Assembly (NCBI GenBank): GCA_042140185.1
Contig: CP159477.1
Coordinates: 2,914,001 to 2,978,000 of the forward strand
DNA length: 64,000 nt
Source of the DNA: JANSXG01 sp024743075
GTDB lineage: Bacteria > Planctomycetota > Phycisphaerae > Phycisphaerales > UBA1924
Reading direction: 5' to 3'
Shown here: positions 35,116 to 43,365 of the stretch, piece after piece
How the letters are laid out: each line of letters starts with the position of its first letter
Numbering within the stretch: position 1 is the first letter of the stretch
Notes under the pieces: generated by a model
The model's database searches: none
Seen by the model: only the letters and a program-made list of their open reading frames with translations
Told to the model about the DNA's origin: nothing
Position numbers and translations under genes: made by a program

Positions 35116-35985
35116 TCAGGTCGCGCTGGGGTGCCAGATTGTCTTCATCTCGACCAGCGGCTCGATCCGCCAAGGGCTTTCGCAGGCCTCGTCGTCGTAG
35201 AAGTCGACGGAGTCCTCGATGCGCACGCGCTTGATGTTTTCGGACGATCCCATGCGCAGGGCCGCGGCGTGTTTCTTGCTGAGACCGGCACCCACGACGG
35301 CGTTCACATCGCGGTGATTGGCGATGTGCTCGATCAGTTCGTCGCGCTGGCCGGTGAGCAGGTTGATCACGCCGCCGGGCACATCGCTGGTGGCGCAGAC
35401 CTCGCCGAGGACGCTGGTGGCGATCGGGTGCTTCTCACTCCCGAGCGCGACGACGGTGGACCCCGAGCAGAGCGCCGGGGCCATCAGCGTGATCAGGCCG
35501 AGCAGACTCGGCTCGTCGGGCGCGACGACGACGACGACGCCGGTCGCCTCGGGGACCGTGAAGTTGTAGTACGGCCCGACCACCGGGTTGTGGCAGCCGA
35601 GCACCTGCGAGAACTTGTCGGCCCAGCCAGCGTAGGCCACCAGTCGATCGACCGACGCCTCGACTTCTTTCCGCGCAGTGCGCAGGTCGGCATCGGTCGT
35701 CTGCTTGATGAGCTGGGCGAACTCCTCGCCTTTGCCCTCGAGCATCTCGCCCATGCGGTAGAGAATCTGCGAGCGGTTGTACGCGTCGCGACCCATCCAG
35801 CCGGGCTGGGCGCTACGTGCGGCGACCACCGCGTTGCGGAAGTCCTTGCGCGAGGCGTGGCAGACGTGGGTGATGGTCTTGCCCGATGTGTCGGTGATCG
35901 CTATCGACCGCCCGCTCTCGGTGCGCGGGAACGCCCCGCCGATGTACAGCTTGTAGGTCTTCGCCACGCTCAGTCGTTGTGCCAT
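35116..35985 (-). CDS. Short aldehyde dehydrogenase-family protein without catalytic cysteine domain
   Basis: 289 residues instead of the usual about 480. It covers the N-terminal NAD-binding part of the aldehyde dehydrogenase fold (LYIGGAFPRTESGRSIAITD; GWADKFSQVLGCHNPVVGPY; EATGVVVVVAPDEPSLLGLI) and then ends after about 60 further residues. The segment with the catalytic Cys and general-base Glu is absent. It lies 12 bases after the SIMPL gene. It may bind NAD or act as a structural partner of the full dehydrogenase at 37.6-39.1 kb. The coding sequence shows no stop or frameshift, so it is not simply decayed. Confidence 0.75.
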   Translation of the reverse strand: MAQRLSVAKTYKLYIGGAFPRTESGRSIAITDTSGKTITHVCHASRKDFRNAVVAARSAQPGWMGRDAYNRSQILYRMGEMLEGKGEEFAQLIKQTTDADLRTARKEVEASVDRLVAYAGWADKFSQVLGCHNPVVGPYYNFTVPEATGVVVVVAPDEPSLLGLITLMAPALCSGSTVVALGSEKHPIATSVLGEVCATSDVPGGVINLLTGQRDELIEHIANHRDVNAVVGAGLSKKHAAALRMGSSENIKRVRIEDSVDFYDDEACESPWRIEPLVEMKTIWHPSAT

Positions 35986-35997
35986 GTTGCTCTCGCT

Positions 35998-36729
35998 CTA
36001 TCGACGCTGAATGCCGAGGCTGTAGGTGATCTGGATGTTCGCGCTGACCTCGATCTCGCCCGCCTCGACCGGGGTGGGGGCCGAATCGGCGGCCATGGCG
36101 CGGAACGACTCCGCGCCGCGCTGCATGACCGGCACCGATACCCCTTGCTCCTGCACTTCGACGAGGTCGTAGATCGGACGCCCGAGCGCATCGGCGATGG
36201 TTTCGGCCTTCATCCGAGCGTCCTCGACGGCCTTGCGGAGTGCGTCCCGGCGCGCGCCGGAGTCGTCCTTTAGGGAGAAGGCCACGCCTTGGAGCTGGTT
36301 TGCGCCGGTCTTCATCGCGGCGTCAATGACCGTGCCGGTGCGATCGATGTCGTCGATGCGCACGCTCAGCGTGATCGACGCCCGGTACCCGGTGATCCGC
36401 GGCTCCTGGTTGCGCTGGTAGTCGTAGACCGGCGAGAGCGAAAGGCCCGAGGTCTGGATGACCATGCCCTCGATGTCGAGCTCGCGGATCGCTTCGGTCG
36501 CCTTGGAGATGATCTCGTTGACGCGCGACTGCGCTTCGAGTGCGGTGTCGGCCTCGTGCCACGCCCCGAGCCGGATGGTCGCCCTGTCGGGCTTCACGGA
36601 AACCGACCCGGAGCCGCCGACGGTGACGACGGGCATGTCCGCGTTGACGCTCGCCTCGGCGGGCATGGCGCAGGCGAGTGCGGGGGCAAGAAGGCCAGAA
36701 AGAAGGAGGTTGGAGTGGTTGAGAGTCAT
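35998..36729 (-). CDS. Secreted SIMPL/DUF541 domain protein
   Basis: 243 residues with a signal peptide (HSNLLLSGLLAPALACAMPA). The mature protein carries the SIMPL pattern: VVTVGGSGSVSVKPDRATIR at the start, IQTSGLSLSPVYDYQRNQEP in the middle and ARRDALRKAVEDARMKAETI near the end. Related proteins (YggE, BP26) are periplasmic or surface oligomers of uncertain role. It is separated from the upstream RAYT-2 by the REP-B pair and lies just before the short dehydrogenase. Confidence 0.8.
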   Translation of the reverse strand: MTLNHSNLLLSGLLAPALACAMPAEASVNADMPVVTVGGSGSVSVKPDRATIRLGAWHEADTALEAQSRVNEIISKATEAIRELDIEGMVIQTSGLSLSPVYDYQRNQEPRITGYRASITLSVRIDDIDRTGTVIDAAMKTGANQLQGVAFSLKDDSGARRDALRKAVEDARMKAETIADALGRPIYDLVEVQEQGVSVPVMQRGAESFRAMAADSAPTPVEAGEIEVSANIQITYSLGIQRR

Positions 36730-36847
36730 GGTGTCATCTCGCTTTCGTAGAGACCGGCCCATCCCGGTACAGGGTTGTAGGGAGGTCGATGATGGAAACG
36801 TTCAGGGGATCCGCGAAAATTCTGACCCACAACCGTCCTGGTCACTC

Positions 36848-37008
36848 TGGTGCCACTGGCGGCTTGCCCGCCAGTGCCGGGCTAACCGAACCGCTGCTGC
36901 CCGTAAGGATACCGCTTGATGACTAGGCTTTGAACCGATCAGGCGGAATCCAGTGGCTATAGAGGTACGCACCGCCCCGCACTGGCGGGCAAGCCGCCAG
37001 TGGCACCC
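36848..37008. repeat. Inverted REP-B pair at the 3' end of RAYT-2
   Basis: GTGCCACTGGCGGCTTGCCC at 36851 and CACTGGCGGGCAAGCCGCCA at 36979 face each other about 100 bases apart. The second copy ends within a few bases of the RAYT-2 stop codon. The remaining bases in 36730-36848 show nothing. Confidence 0.8.
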
Positions 37009-37602
37009 TCAGTTGCCGAATCTTGCCCGGTCGATACGAGGCATCCAATCCGGCACGGACCATCCATGGTCGTTCCACTGCCTCGCGCTCGACCAGAGCC
37101 AGTCGTTTTCGGCGGCACACAATCCTCGCCGGATCGGGTTTGAATGGATGTACTGGATTTTCTTCCTGACCTGGTCCGGATCGGTGAGGTTTCTGTCGTA
37201 GCCGCCGCCTTCTTGCCAGAACCGGAACGCTTTCTTGTGTGGGCGTTCGTCGACAGTCAGCCGTTCGACCATGTGAGGATCCACTTCGAGCAGACGCTGC
37301 TTGATCTGGTACGAACACGGACGCTTGATGCCAGACAGGAGCGGAGCAATCTCGCCATCCGACTCCCGACGAGGAGCGACAACGAGATGAACATGCTCCG
37401 GCATCACAATGAAGCCAAACACTGACCAACACAAACGATCGGTGGCTCGCCGAACCGCATTCAGGGCAAGTTCGGCTGCGGGTGGATCGGAAATCTTTGT
37501 GAAGAGCGGTTGCCTGCGATATGTCGAGAACGTCAGAAACCGTGAAGTCACGCCGTCATCGAAGTGACGGACTCGCTTTCTGGATGGAGCATGAGAATCC
37601 AT
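37009..37602 (-). CDS. REP-associated tyrosine transposase RAYT-2 (Y1/IS200-like HUH)
   Basis: 197 residues. The HUH motif is MPEHVHLVVAPRR (residues about 69-81), and the C-terminal signature QYIHSNPIRRGLCAAENDWL carries the catalytic tyrosine. This is the classical RAYT signature, distinct from RAYT-1. It starts 3 bases after the stop of the aldehyde dehydrogenase gene, so translation may be coupled. The REP-B pair adjoins its 3' end and another pair is at 8.4 kb. The frame is intact, so it may still be active. Confidence 0.87.
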   Translation of the reverse strand: MDSHAPSRKRVRHFDDGVTSRFLTFSTYRRQPLFTKISDPPAAELALNAVRRATDRLCWSVFGFIVMPEHVHLVVAPRRESDGEIAPLLSGIKRPCSYQIKQRLLEVDPHMVERLTVDERPHKKAFRFWQEGGGYDRNLTDPDQVRKKIQYIHSNPIRRGLCAAENDWLWSSARQWNDHGWSVPDWMPRIDRARFGN

Positions 37603-37605
37603 TTC

Positions 37606-39102
37606 TCAGAACTTCACATACCCCCGGAGCCCCTGCATGCCCCCCTCGCGACCGAACCCCGACTCCTTGTACCCGCCGAACGGGCTCGCCGCGTCGAAGC
37701 GGTTGAACGTGTTGCACCAGACCACACCGGCCTTCAGTTTGCCCGCCAGTTCGAACATCTTCGAGCCCTTGTCCGTCCAGATGCCAGCCGACAGGCCGTA
37801 GGGCGTGTTGTTGGCGCGCTGGATGGCTTCCTCCGGCGTGCGGAAACTCATCACCGCCAGCACCGGGCCGAAGATCTCCTCGCGCGCGATCTGGTGACTC
37901 TGCTGCACGCCGGTGAAGAAGCACGGGCGGCACCAATAGCCCTTGGCGGGGACCTCGCCGCCGCCGGGAACATGAACCTCCGCGCCTTCCTCGGAGCCGA
38001 TCTTCAGGTAGCGGTTGATCGTCGCGAGCTGCGCCTTGGAGTTGATCGCGCCGACATCCGTGTTCTTATCGAGCGGGTTGCCGACGCGCAGCGACTTCAT
38101 CCGCCACTCGAGCCGGCGGATCACCTCGTCGAGCACCGACTCCTGCACGAACAGGCGGCTGCCCGCGCAGCAGACGTGGCCCTGGTTGAAGTAGATGCCG
38201 CTGATGATGCCCTCGATGGCTTGGTCGATCGAGGCGTCCTCGAAGATGATGTTCGGGCTCTTGCCACCGAGTTCGAGCGTGCAGGGGATGTCGCGCTCGG
38301 CCGCCGCGGCGGCGATCTTCTTGCCCACGCTCGTCGAACCGGTGAACGCGAGTTTGTCGAGGCCCTTGTGCTCGGCCAGCGCCTGACCCGTCTCGCCGTC
38401 GCCGGTGATGATGTTCACGACACCGGCGGGCAGTTCGCACTCGTCGAAGATCTCCGCGAGGCGCAGCGCCGTCAGCGGCGTGGTCTCGGCGGGCTTGAGC
38501 ACGACCGTGTTGCCGCAGGCGAGCGCCGGGGCGATCTTCCACGCCGCCATCAGCAGCGGGAAGTTCCACGGGATGATCTGGCCGCACACGCCGACCGGCT
38601 GCGGGTCACGGTTGGGGAAGGCGTACTTGAGTTTGTCCGCCCACCCGGCGTGGTAGAAGAAGTGCTGGGCGGCGAGAGGGACATCGACATCCCGGCTCTC
38701 GCGGATCGGCTTGCCGCCGTCCATGGACTCGAGCACCGCCAACTCGCGGGCCCGCTCCTGGATCCGCCGGGCGATGCGGTACAGGTACTTGCCGCGCTCC
38801 TTGCCGGAGAGCTTCTTCCAGCCCGGCAGCGCCGAGCGGGCCGCTTCAACCGCCTTGTCGACATCCTTCTTGGTGCCCTGCGTGACCTTGCTGAGCACCT
38901 TCTCGTTCGACGGGTTGATGCTCCCGAAGAACGTGGTCGTCTTCGTCGGCGTGGTGAACTTGCCGTTGATGTAGTGCCCGTACTTCTCGGCGATCTCGAC
39001 TTTGACCGACTCGGGAGCCGGGGCGTAGTCCCACGATTCGCCGAAGCGCAGCGAGCGGGCGTCGGCCTTCGGTTCGGTCTGGCTGGATGCGTGCTCGTTC
39101 AT
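37606..39102 (-). CDS. Aldehyde dehydrogenase (NAD-dependent, full length)
   Basis: 498 residues, cytoplasmic. Domains are in order: NAD-binding (GVCGQIIPWNFPLLMAAWKI; AFTGSTSVGKKIAAAA), general-base Glu in LELGGKSPNIIFEDA and nucleophile Cys in NQGHVCCAGSRLFVQ. It ends FGGYKESGFGREGGMQGLRG. It oxidises an aldehyde to the acid with NAD. It starts 2 bases after deoC, so it most likely consumes acetaldehyde released by the aldolase. Two Cys are adjacent at the nucleophile position; the second fits the family. Confidence 0.92.
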   Translation of the reverse strand: MNEHASSQTEPKADARSLRFGESWDYAPAPESVKVEIAEKYGHYINGKFTTPTKTTTFFGSINPSNEKVLSKVTQGTKKDVDKAVEAARSALPGWKKLSGKERGKYLYRIARRIQERARELAVLESMDGGKPIRESRDVDVPLAAQHFFYHAGWADKLKYAFPNRDPQPVGVCGQIIPWNFPLLMAAWKIAPALACGNTVVLKPAETTPLTALRLAEIFDECELPAGVVNIITGDGETGQALAEHKGLDKLAFTGSTSVGKKIAAAAAERDIPCTLELGGKSPNIIFEDASIDQAIEGIISGIYFNQGHVCCAGSRLFVQESVLDEVIRRLEWRMKSLRVGNPLDKNTDVGAINSKAQLATINRYLKIGSEEGAEVHVPGGGEVPAKGYWCRPCFFTGVQQSHQIAREEIFGPVLAVMSFRTPEEAIQRANNTPYGLSAGIWTDKGSKMFELAGKLKAGVVWCNTFNRFDAASPFGGYKESGFGREGGMQGLRGYVKF

Positions 39103-39104
39103 GT

Positions 39105-40010
39105 TCAGGCCTCGGAGAAATCGTCGGGGGACATGTAGTGGCCGGTGCGTCGGCGGGCGAGTTGCATGAGCAGGTCGTTGGCGAGGCTCGAGGCGCCGAA
39201 GCGGAAGAGTTCCGGCGTGAGCCAGTCGTCGCCGAGCGTTTCCTTGACCATCACCAGGTAGTGCAGCGCCTGCTTCGACGATCGGATGCCGCCGGCGGGC
39301 TTCATGCCGATCCTGATGCCGGTCTTGAAGTAGTGGTCGCGGATCGCCTCGAGCATGACCAGGGTCACGCCCATCGTCGCGGCGGGGTTGACCTTGCCGG
39401 TCGAGGTCTTGATGAAGTCGTGTTCTGTGAGCCCGGCGTTCATCGCGAGGTCGCTCGCGGCTCGCACGAGGTCGTAGGTCTCCAGTTCGCCCGTCTCGAG
39501 GATCACCTTGAGGTGGGCATCGCCGCACGACTCCTTCACCGCCGCGATCTCGTCGAACACCTTGCCTCGCTGCCCCGCCAGGAACAGCCCGCGGCTGATG
39601 ACCATGTCGATCTCGTTCGCCCCCGCCTCCACCGCCCGGCGCACGTCGTACAGACGCACCTCCAGCGGGTACTGCCCCGACGGGAACCCCGTCGCGACAC
39701 TGGCCACCGAAACCTTCTTTCCCGCCTCGCTCTTGTCCAGTTCTGAGCGCGCTACCCGCACCAGTTCCGGGTACACGCACACCGCCGCCACCGACGGGAG
39801 CGACGGATCGCCGGGGTCCGGCATCACCGCCTTCCGGCACAGCGAACGCACCTTCTCCGGCGAGTCCTTGCCCTCCAGCGTCGTCAAATCCACCATCGAC
39901 AGGGCCAGGCGCAGCCCGGCCTCCTTCGCGCTCGTCTTGATCGAGCGCGTCGTGAACTCCGCGGCCCGACGGTCGGCCATCACGCGATCCACAGTCACAG
40001 TACGGGTCAT
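39105..40010 (-). CDS. deoC: Deoxyribose-phosphate aldolase
   Basis: 301 residues; start at MTRTVTVDRV. It cleaves 2-deoxyribose-5-phosphate to glyceraldehyde-3-phosphate and acetaldehyde. The Schiff-base lysine is in DFIKTSTGKVNPAATMG and the second conserved lysine in RIGMKPAGGIRSSKQAL. It is longer than E. coli DeoC (259 residues) through an N-terminal extension, as in eukaryotic-type and planctomycete enzymes. First gene of an operon with the aldehyde dehydrogenase, which suggests nucleoside deoxyribose use. Confidence 0.9.
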   Translation of the reverse strand: MTRTVTVDRVMADRRAAEFTTRSIKTSAKEAGLRLALSMVDLTTLEGKDSPEKVRSLCRKAVMPDPGDPSLPSVAAVCVYPELVRVARSELDKSEAGKKVSVASVATGFPSGQYPLEVRLYDVRRAVEAGANEIDMVISRGLFLAGQRGKVFDEIAAVKESCGDAHLKVILETGELETYDLVRAASDLAMNAGLTEHDFIKTSTGKVNPAATMGVTLVMLEAIRDHYFKTGIRIGMKPAGGIRSSKQALHYLVMVKETLGDDWLTPELFRFGASSLANDLLMQLARRRTGHYMSPDDFSEA

Positions 40011-40092
40011 ACCCACAGTGTAGCCGAGGCCTTGGGGGTGGCACCGGTCTCTGAGCCGGCGGCACTGGTCAGAGAGCGATGCCACCGATGCA

Positions 40093-40143
40093 GCCCCCTC
40101 ATCCGTCCGCTTCGCGGCCGGCTTCTCCCGCAATCGGAACAGG
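40093..40143. repeat. REP-D repeat overlapping a stop codon
   Basis: CCCCCTCATCCGTCCGCTTC followed by GCGGCCGGCTTCTCCCGCAA. The stop codon of the hydrolase gene (TGA at 40099-40101 on the minus strand) lies in its first bases. Confidence 0.7.
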
Positions 40144-41091
40144 AGCGAGCGATCGCACGAACCGCCCCACCGCCGCCGAACACCGGCGCTCGAACTCCGG
40201 CTTCAGCCACAGGTTGTTGTGCCCGCCGCCCTCGATCATGACGAGTTCGCCCCCGGGAGCGTTCGAGGCGATCTGCTGTCCGTCTTCGGGATCGCTGATC
40301 ACGTCCCGGTCGCCGTGGAGCACCAACAGCGGGCAGCGCAGTTCCGACGCCCACGCTCCCCGGTCGAACCCGCGCCCGTCGTGCGCCTTCGACCAGTCCC
40401 AGCCCGCGCCGAGTCGCACGCCCATCAGGGCGTACACGCTCTGGATGTTCCAGCTGTGCGGGTGACCGGTCGCGCGCAGGTAGTTCCGGGCCGGCGCTGT
40501 CGGTCGGCGGTACGGCGCCTCGGCGATCACTCCCACCACCTTAACCCCCTCCGCTTCCGCCAGTCGCACCGCGCTCACGATCGACAGCCCCGCGCCCATC
40601 GACGACCCCGCCAGCACCAGCGCCCCGGCGTGCTCGCGCGTGGCCCACTGCGCCAGCTGCATCAGCATCCGGTCCTCGCGGACCGCCATCGGCCACCGCC
40701 CCGATGCCTCGCCTTGCCCGGGCGGGTCCCACGCGATCACACGCTTGGCCACGGGCGCGAGATGCCGGATCCGCGCGAGCGCACCGACGCGCGAATCGCC
40801 CCAGCCCGGCGTCCAGATGATCACCGGCCCCGACGGGTCGCGCCCCTCGACATCCCACACCGGCGAGAGACCGAAGCCCTTCAGCTCCGGATCATCGGCG
40901 CGCAGATCCAGTTCGAGCGCATCAAACGCGAGTGACTCGTCCAGTTCACTCGGATCGCCGGGAAGGTTTCGCGCGAGCGCCCAGCCGTAGGTCTTGCGCG
41001 GCGGCCGGCGCAGGTGATGCCCCGTGATCCACGCGCCCAGCGCCAGCGCGATCACCAGCCCCAGCCCGAGCAGCGCGACGAAACCCCACAC
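40099..41091 (-). CDS. Membrane-anchored alpha/beta hydrolase
   Basis: The GTG at 41091 lies 2 bases after the rseP stop, which suggests translational coupling; no ATG fits. About 330 residues: an N-terminal membrane helix (FVALLGLGLVIALALGAWIT), then an alpha/beta hydrolase with nucleophile Ser in VLAGSSMGAGLSIVS (GxSxG), a likely Asp in VLHGDRDVISDPEDG and a catalytic His in IEGGGHNNLWLKP. The substrate is unknown. Its last codons and stop lie in a REP-D copy (40093-40143). Confidence 0.8.
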   Translation of the reverse strand: MWGFVALLGLGLVIALALGAWITGHHLRRPPRKTYGWALARNLPGDPSELDESLAFDALELDLRADDPELKGFGLSPVWDVEGRDPSGPVIIWTPGWGDSRVGALARIRHLAPVAKRVIAWDPPGQGEASGRWPMAVREDRMLMQLAQWATREHAGALVLAGSSMGAGLSIVSAVRLAEAEGVKVVGVIAEAPYRRPTAPARNYLRATGHPHSWNIQSVYALMGVRLGAGWDWSKAHDGRGFDRGAWASELRCPLLVLHGDRDVISDPEDGQQIASNAPGGELVMIEGGGHNNLWLKPEFERRCSAAVGRFVRSLAPVPIAGEAGREADG

Positions 41092-41093
41092 CG

Positions 41094-43331
41094 TCAGGCG
41101 CCCAGCAGACGAACGATGTCGTTGAACGTGATGAACAGGAACAGCGAACCGATGAACAGCAACCCGCACAGCGTGATCACGTTCTGGACGATGATCGGCA
41201 CAGGCTTCTTCACCAGACCCTCGTAGCAGAGCATGAGGAACTGCCCACCGTCGACGATCGGGAGCGGCAGGAAGTTGATGACCGCCAGGTTCGCGCTGAT
41301 CAGCGCGAGGAAGTACAGCAGGTAGATGAACCCGCGCTCGGCGAACAGAGATCCCGTGTGGGTGATCCCGACCGGGCCCTGCAACTGGTTCACCTTCACC
41401 GTGCCCTCGAAGAGCCGCTGGAACGTGAGGTAGGTCTGCTTGAGCACCCGCTTCGTCCGCGACACGCCCATGGCGACGGCACCGGTGACCGAATCGGCCT
41501 GGACGAGGACTTCGATGGTTTCGAACGCCGTATCGATGCCCTGCACCTCCCAGCCGAGGTTGTGCAGCGCCTTGACCTCTTCGGGTCGAAGATCGAGCGT
41601 GACTGACTCTTCGACGGTCTCTCCGGAACCGATGGGCGTCTGAAGCGTCAGCGTCACCGCGGCGCCCGCGCCCGAATCGAACGCCCCCTCGGTCGCGTCG
41701 CGGAGCGCTGCTCGCATCGACTCGAAGTCGGTCACGGTCGCATCGCCGACGCGTGCGACGATCGAACCCGCACGGATCGAATCGAGCGCGCCGAGACGCG
41801 CCGCCGCCGGCGGTTCGCCGATCGGACGGAACTCCGCGACCGCGTCCGCATCTTCGGGGTCTGGTTCGATCCGCTCGACCAACTGCGGCACGGTGGATAC
41901 CCGCGCGATCGAGAGGTCGCTTGCGGGTGTGAAGCCGACCGTGCCCTCGATGCTGACATCCAGCGACAGCGGAACATCCTGACCATCGCGAACGACCACC
42001 GCTTCGATCGACTCGCCCTTGCGCGACCGGATCGCGCGAACGCCGTCGGCCACACTGGGCCAAGACAGCGAACCCAGGCGCTTGAACACATCGCCCGGTT
42101 GGAGGTCCTGCTGGGGCGGTTGGAGTGACCAGTCTGCGACCCGCATCACCGGCGCCAGCCCGATCAGGTGCTGCTGGGGCCACGATGTCGGCCCGGCCCG
42201 CCCACCGGAGTCCACGATGGTCGTGCCGCGCTGCAGGGCAACCTCCGGTTGGAGCGAAGCGCTGACGCGCGAACCGTCCGGTGATTCAAACACCGCATCG
42301 ACCGGCTCGCCGCCGGATTCGTCGATCGCGTCGATGAGTTGGCGAACGCTCGCGTACTCGCCGACTCCGGGGACGCCTTCCCGCTCAAGGCTGCGCCGCT
42401 CGATCGCTTCGCCCTCGATCTCGACCAAGCGTGAACCGAATGGCACATCGCCGAGCCCGATGCCGGTGAGCACTGTCCGGTTCTTCTCATTCACGCTCGC
42501 GCGACGCTTCTCGCCGACGAGCTGCAGTCCGCTGTCGGGCCACACGCCGATCGCGAGCACGCCCGGCCCCTGCGCGAGGCGCTCCGGCACCGGGTTGAAC
42601 TCCAAACGCTGGTACCCGCCGCTTTCCAAGGGCCGGTCGACCTCCAGAGTCACCGGCGTGTCGCGCTTGGTCATCGCGACCTCGATGAACAGATCGGTGA
42701 AGGTCACCGTCTGCTCGCCGCCGGCGGAGCGCACGACGTCGCCGGGGAGCAGACCGACCTGCTCCGCCGGCGAACCCGGCTGGACTGCGCCGATCACCGG
42801 TGCGGGCTCGCGCATGCCGGCCTGGAAGACAACCACGAAGAGGATCGCCGCGAGGATCACATTCATGATCACCCCGGCGGAGATCACGACCATCCGCTTC
42901 CACACGGGTTTGTTCTGGTACGAGTCCGGCGCAGCGCTCGTGGCCTGCGGGTTCAGGTCCTCCTGCCCGAGCATTTTCACGTAGCCGCCGAAGGGGATCC
43001 AGTTCAGCCGGTACTCGCACGGGCTGATCCGCTTGAGTTCCGATGCCGCTCGGTGCCCCGCCTCGATGTCTTCCGCGCTCGCGCCCGCCCGGTCGGCTTT
43101 CTGCACCGTCGCCACCAGCGCCATGTACCGCGCTTCGGACGACCCCTTCTGCACGCCCCAGCCCTTGCGGAAGCTCACCAGCGCCTGGCCGAAGCCGATC
43201 GCGAACGCGTGCACGCGGATGCCCGCCCAGCGGGCCGCGAGGAAGTGCCCGGCCTCGTGCACGAACACGATGAAGCCGAAGCCCAGCACCATGAGCAGCA
43301 CGTTCCAGAAGGTAAACAGCGAATCAAGCAT
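41094..43331 (-). CDS. rseP: Site-2 protease RseP homologue, extra long
   Basis: 745 residues, compared with about 450 in E. coli. The zinc motif HEAGH is in FIVFVHEAGHFLAARWAGIR in the first membrane helix. The second active-site helix has INFLPLPIVDGGQFLML (the LDG-type motif, here VDGG). Between them are two or more PDZ-like segments (VGLLPGDVVRSAGGEQTVTF; SIRAGSIVARVGDATVTDFE) and a long beta-rich insertion. It should cleave anti-sigma factors in the membrane. It sits with dxr and rne upstream. The long insertion may be specific to this lineage. Confidence 0.85.
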   Translation of the reverse strand: MLDSLFTFWNVLLMVLGFGFIVFVHEAGHFLAARWAGIRVHAFAIGFGQALVSFRKGWGVQKGSSEARYMALVATVQKADRAGASAEDIEAGHRAASELKRISPCEYRLNWIPFGGYVKMLGQEDLNPQATSAAPDSYQNKPVWKRMVVISAGVIMNVILAAILFVVVFQAGMREPAPVIGAVQPGSPAEQVGLLPGDVVRSAGGEQTVTFTDLFIEVAMTKRDTPVTLEVDRPLESGGYQRLEFNPVPERLAQGPGVLAIGVWPDSGLQLVGEKRRASVNEKNRTVLTGIGLGDVPFGSRLVEIEGEAIERRSLEREGVPGVGEYASVRQLIDAIDESGGEPVDAVFESPDGSRVSASLQPEVALQRGTTIVDSGGRAGPTSWPQQHLIGLAPVMRVADWSLQPPQQDLQPGDVFKRLGSLSWPSVADGVRAIRSRKGESIEAVVVRDGQDVPLSLDVSIEGTVGFTPASDLSIARVSTVPQLVERIEPDPEDADAVAEFRPIGEPPAAARLGALDSIRAGSIVARVGDATVTDFESMRAALRDATEGAFDSGAGAAVTLTLQTPIGSGETVEESVTLDLRPEEVKALHNLGWEVQGIDTAFETIEVLVQADSVTGAVAMGVSRTKRVLKQTYLTFQRLFEGTVKVNQLQGPVGITHTGSLFAERGFIYLLYFLALISANLAVINFLPLPIVDGGQFLMLCYEGLVKKPVPIIVQNVITLCGLLFIGSLFLFITFNDIVRLLGA

Positions 43332-43365
43332 GCGCGGAGTTCTCGTTTCCTCGGTTCGGTTCCGT

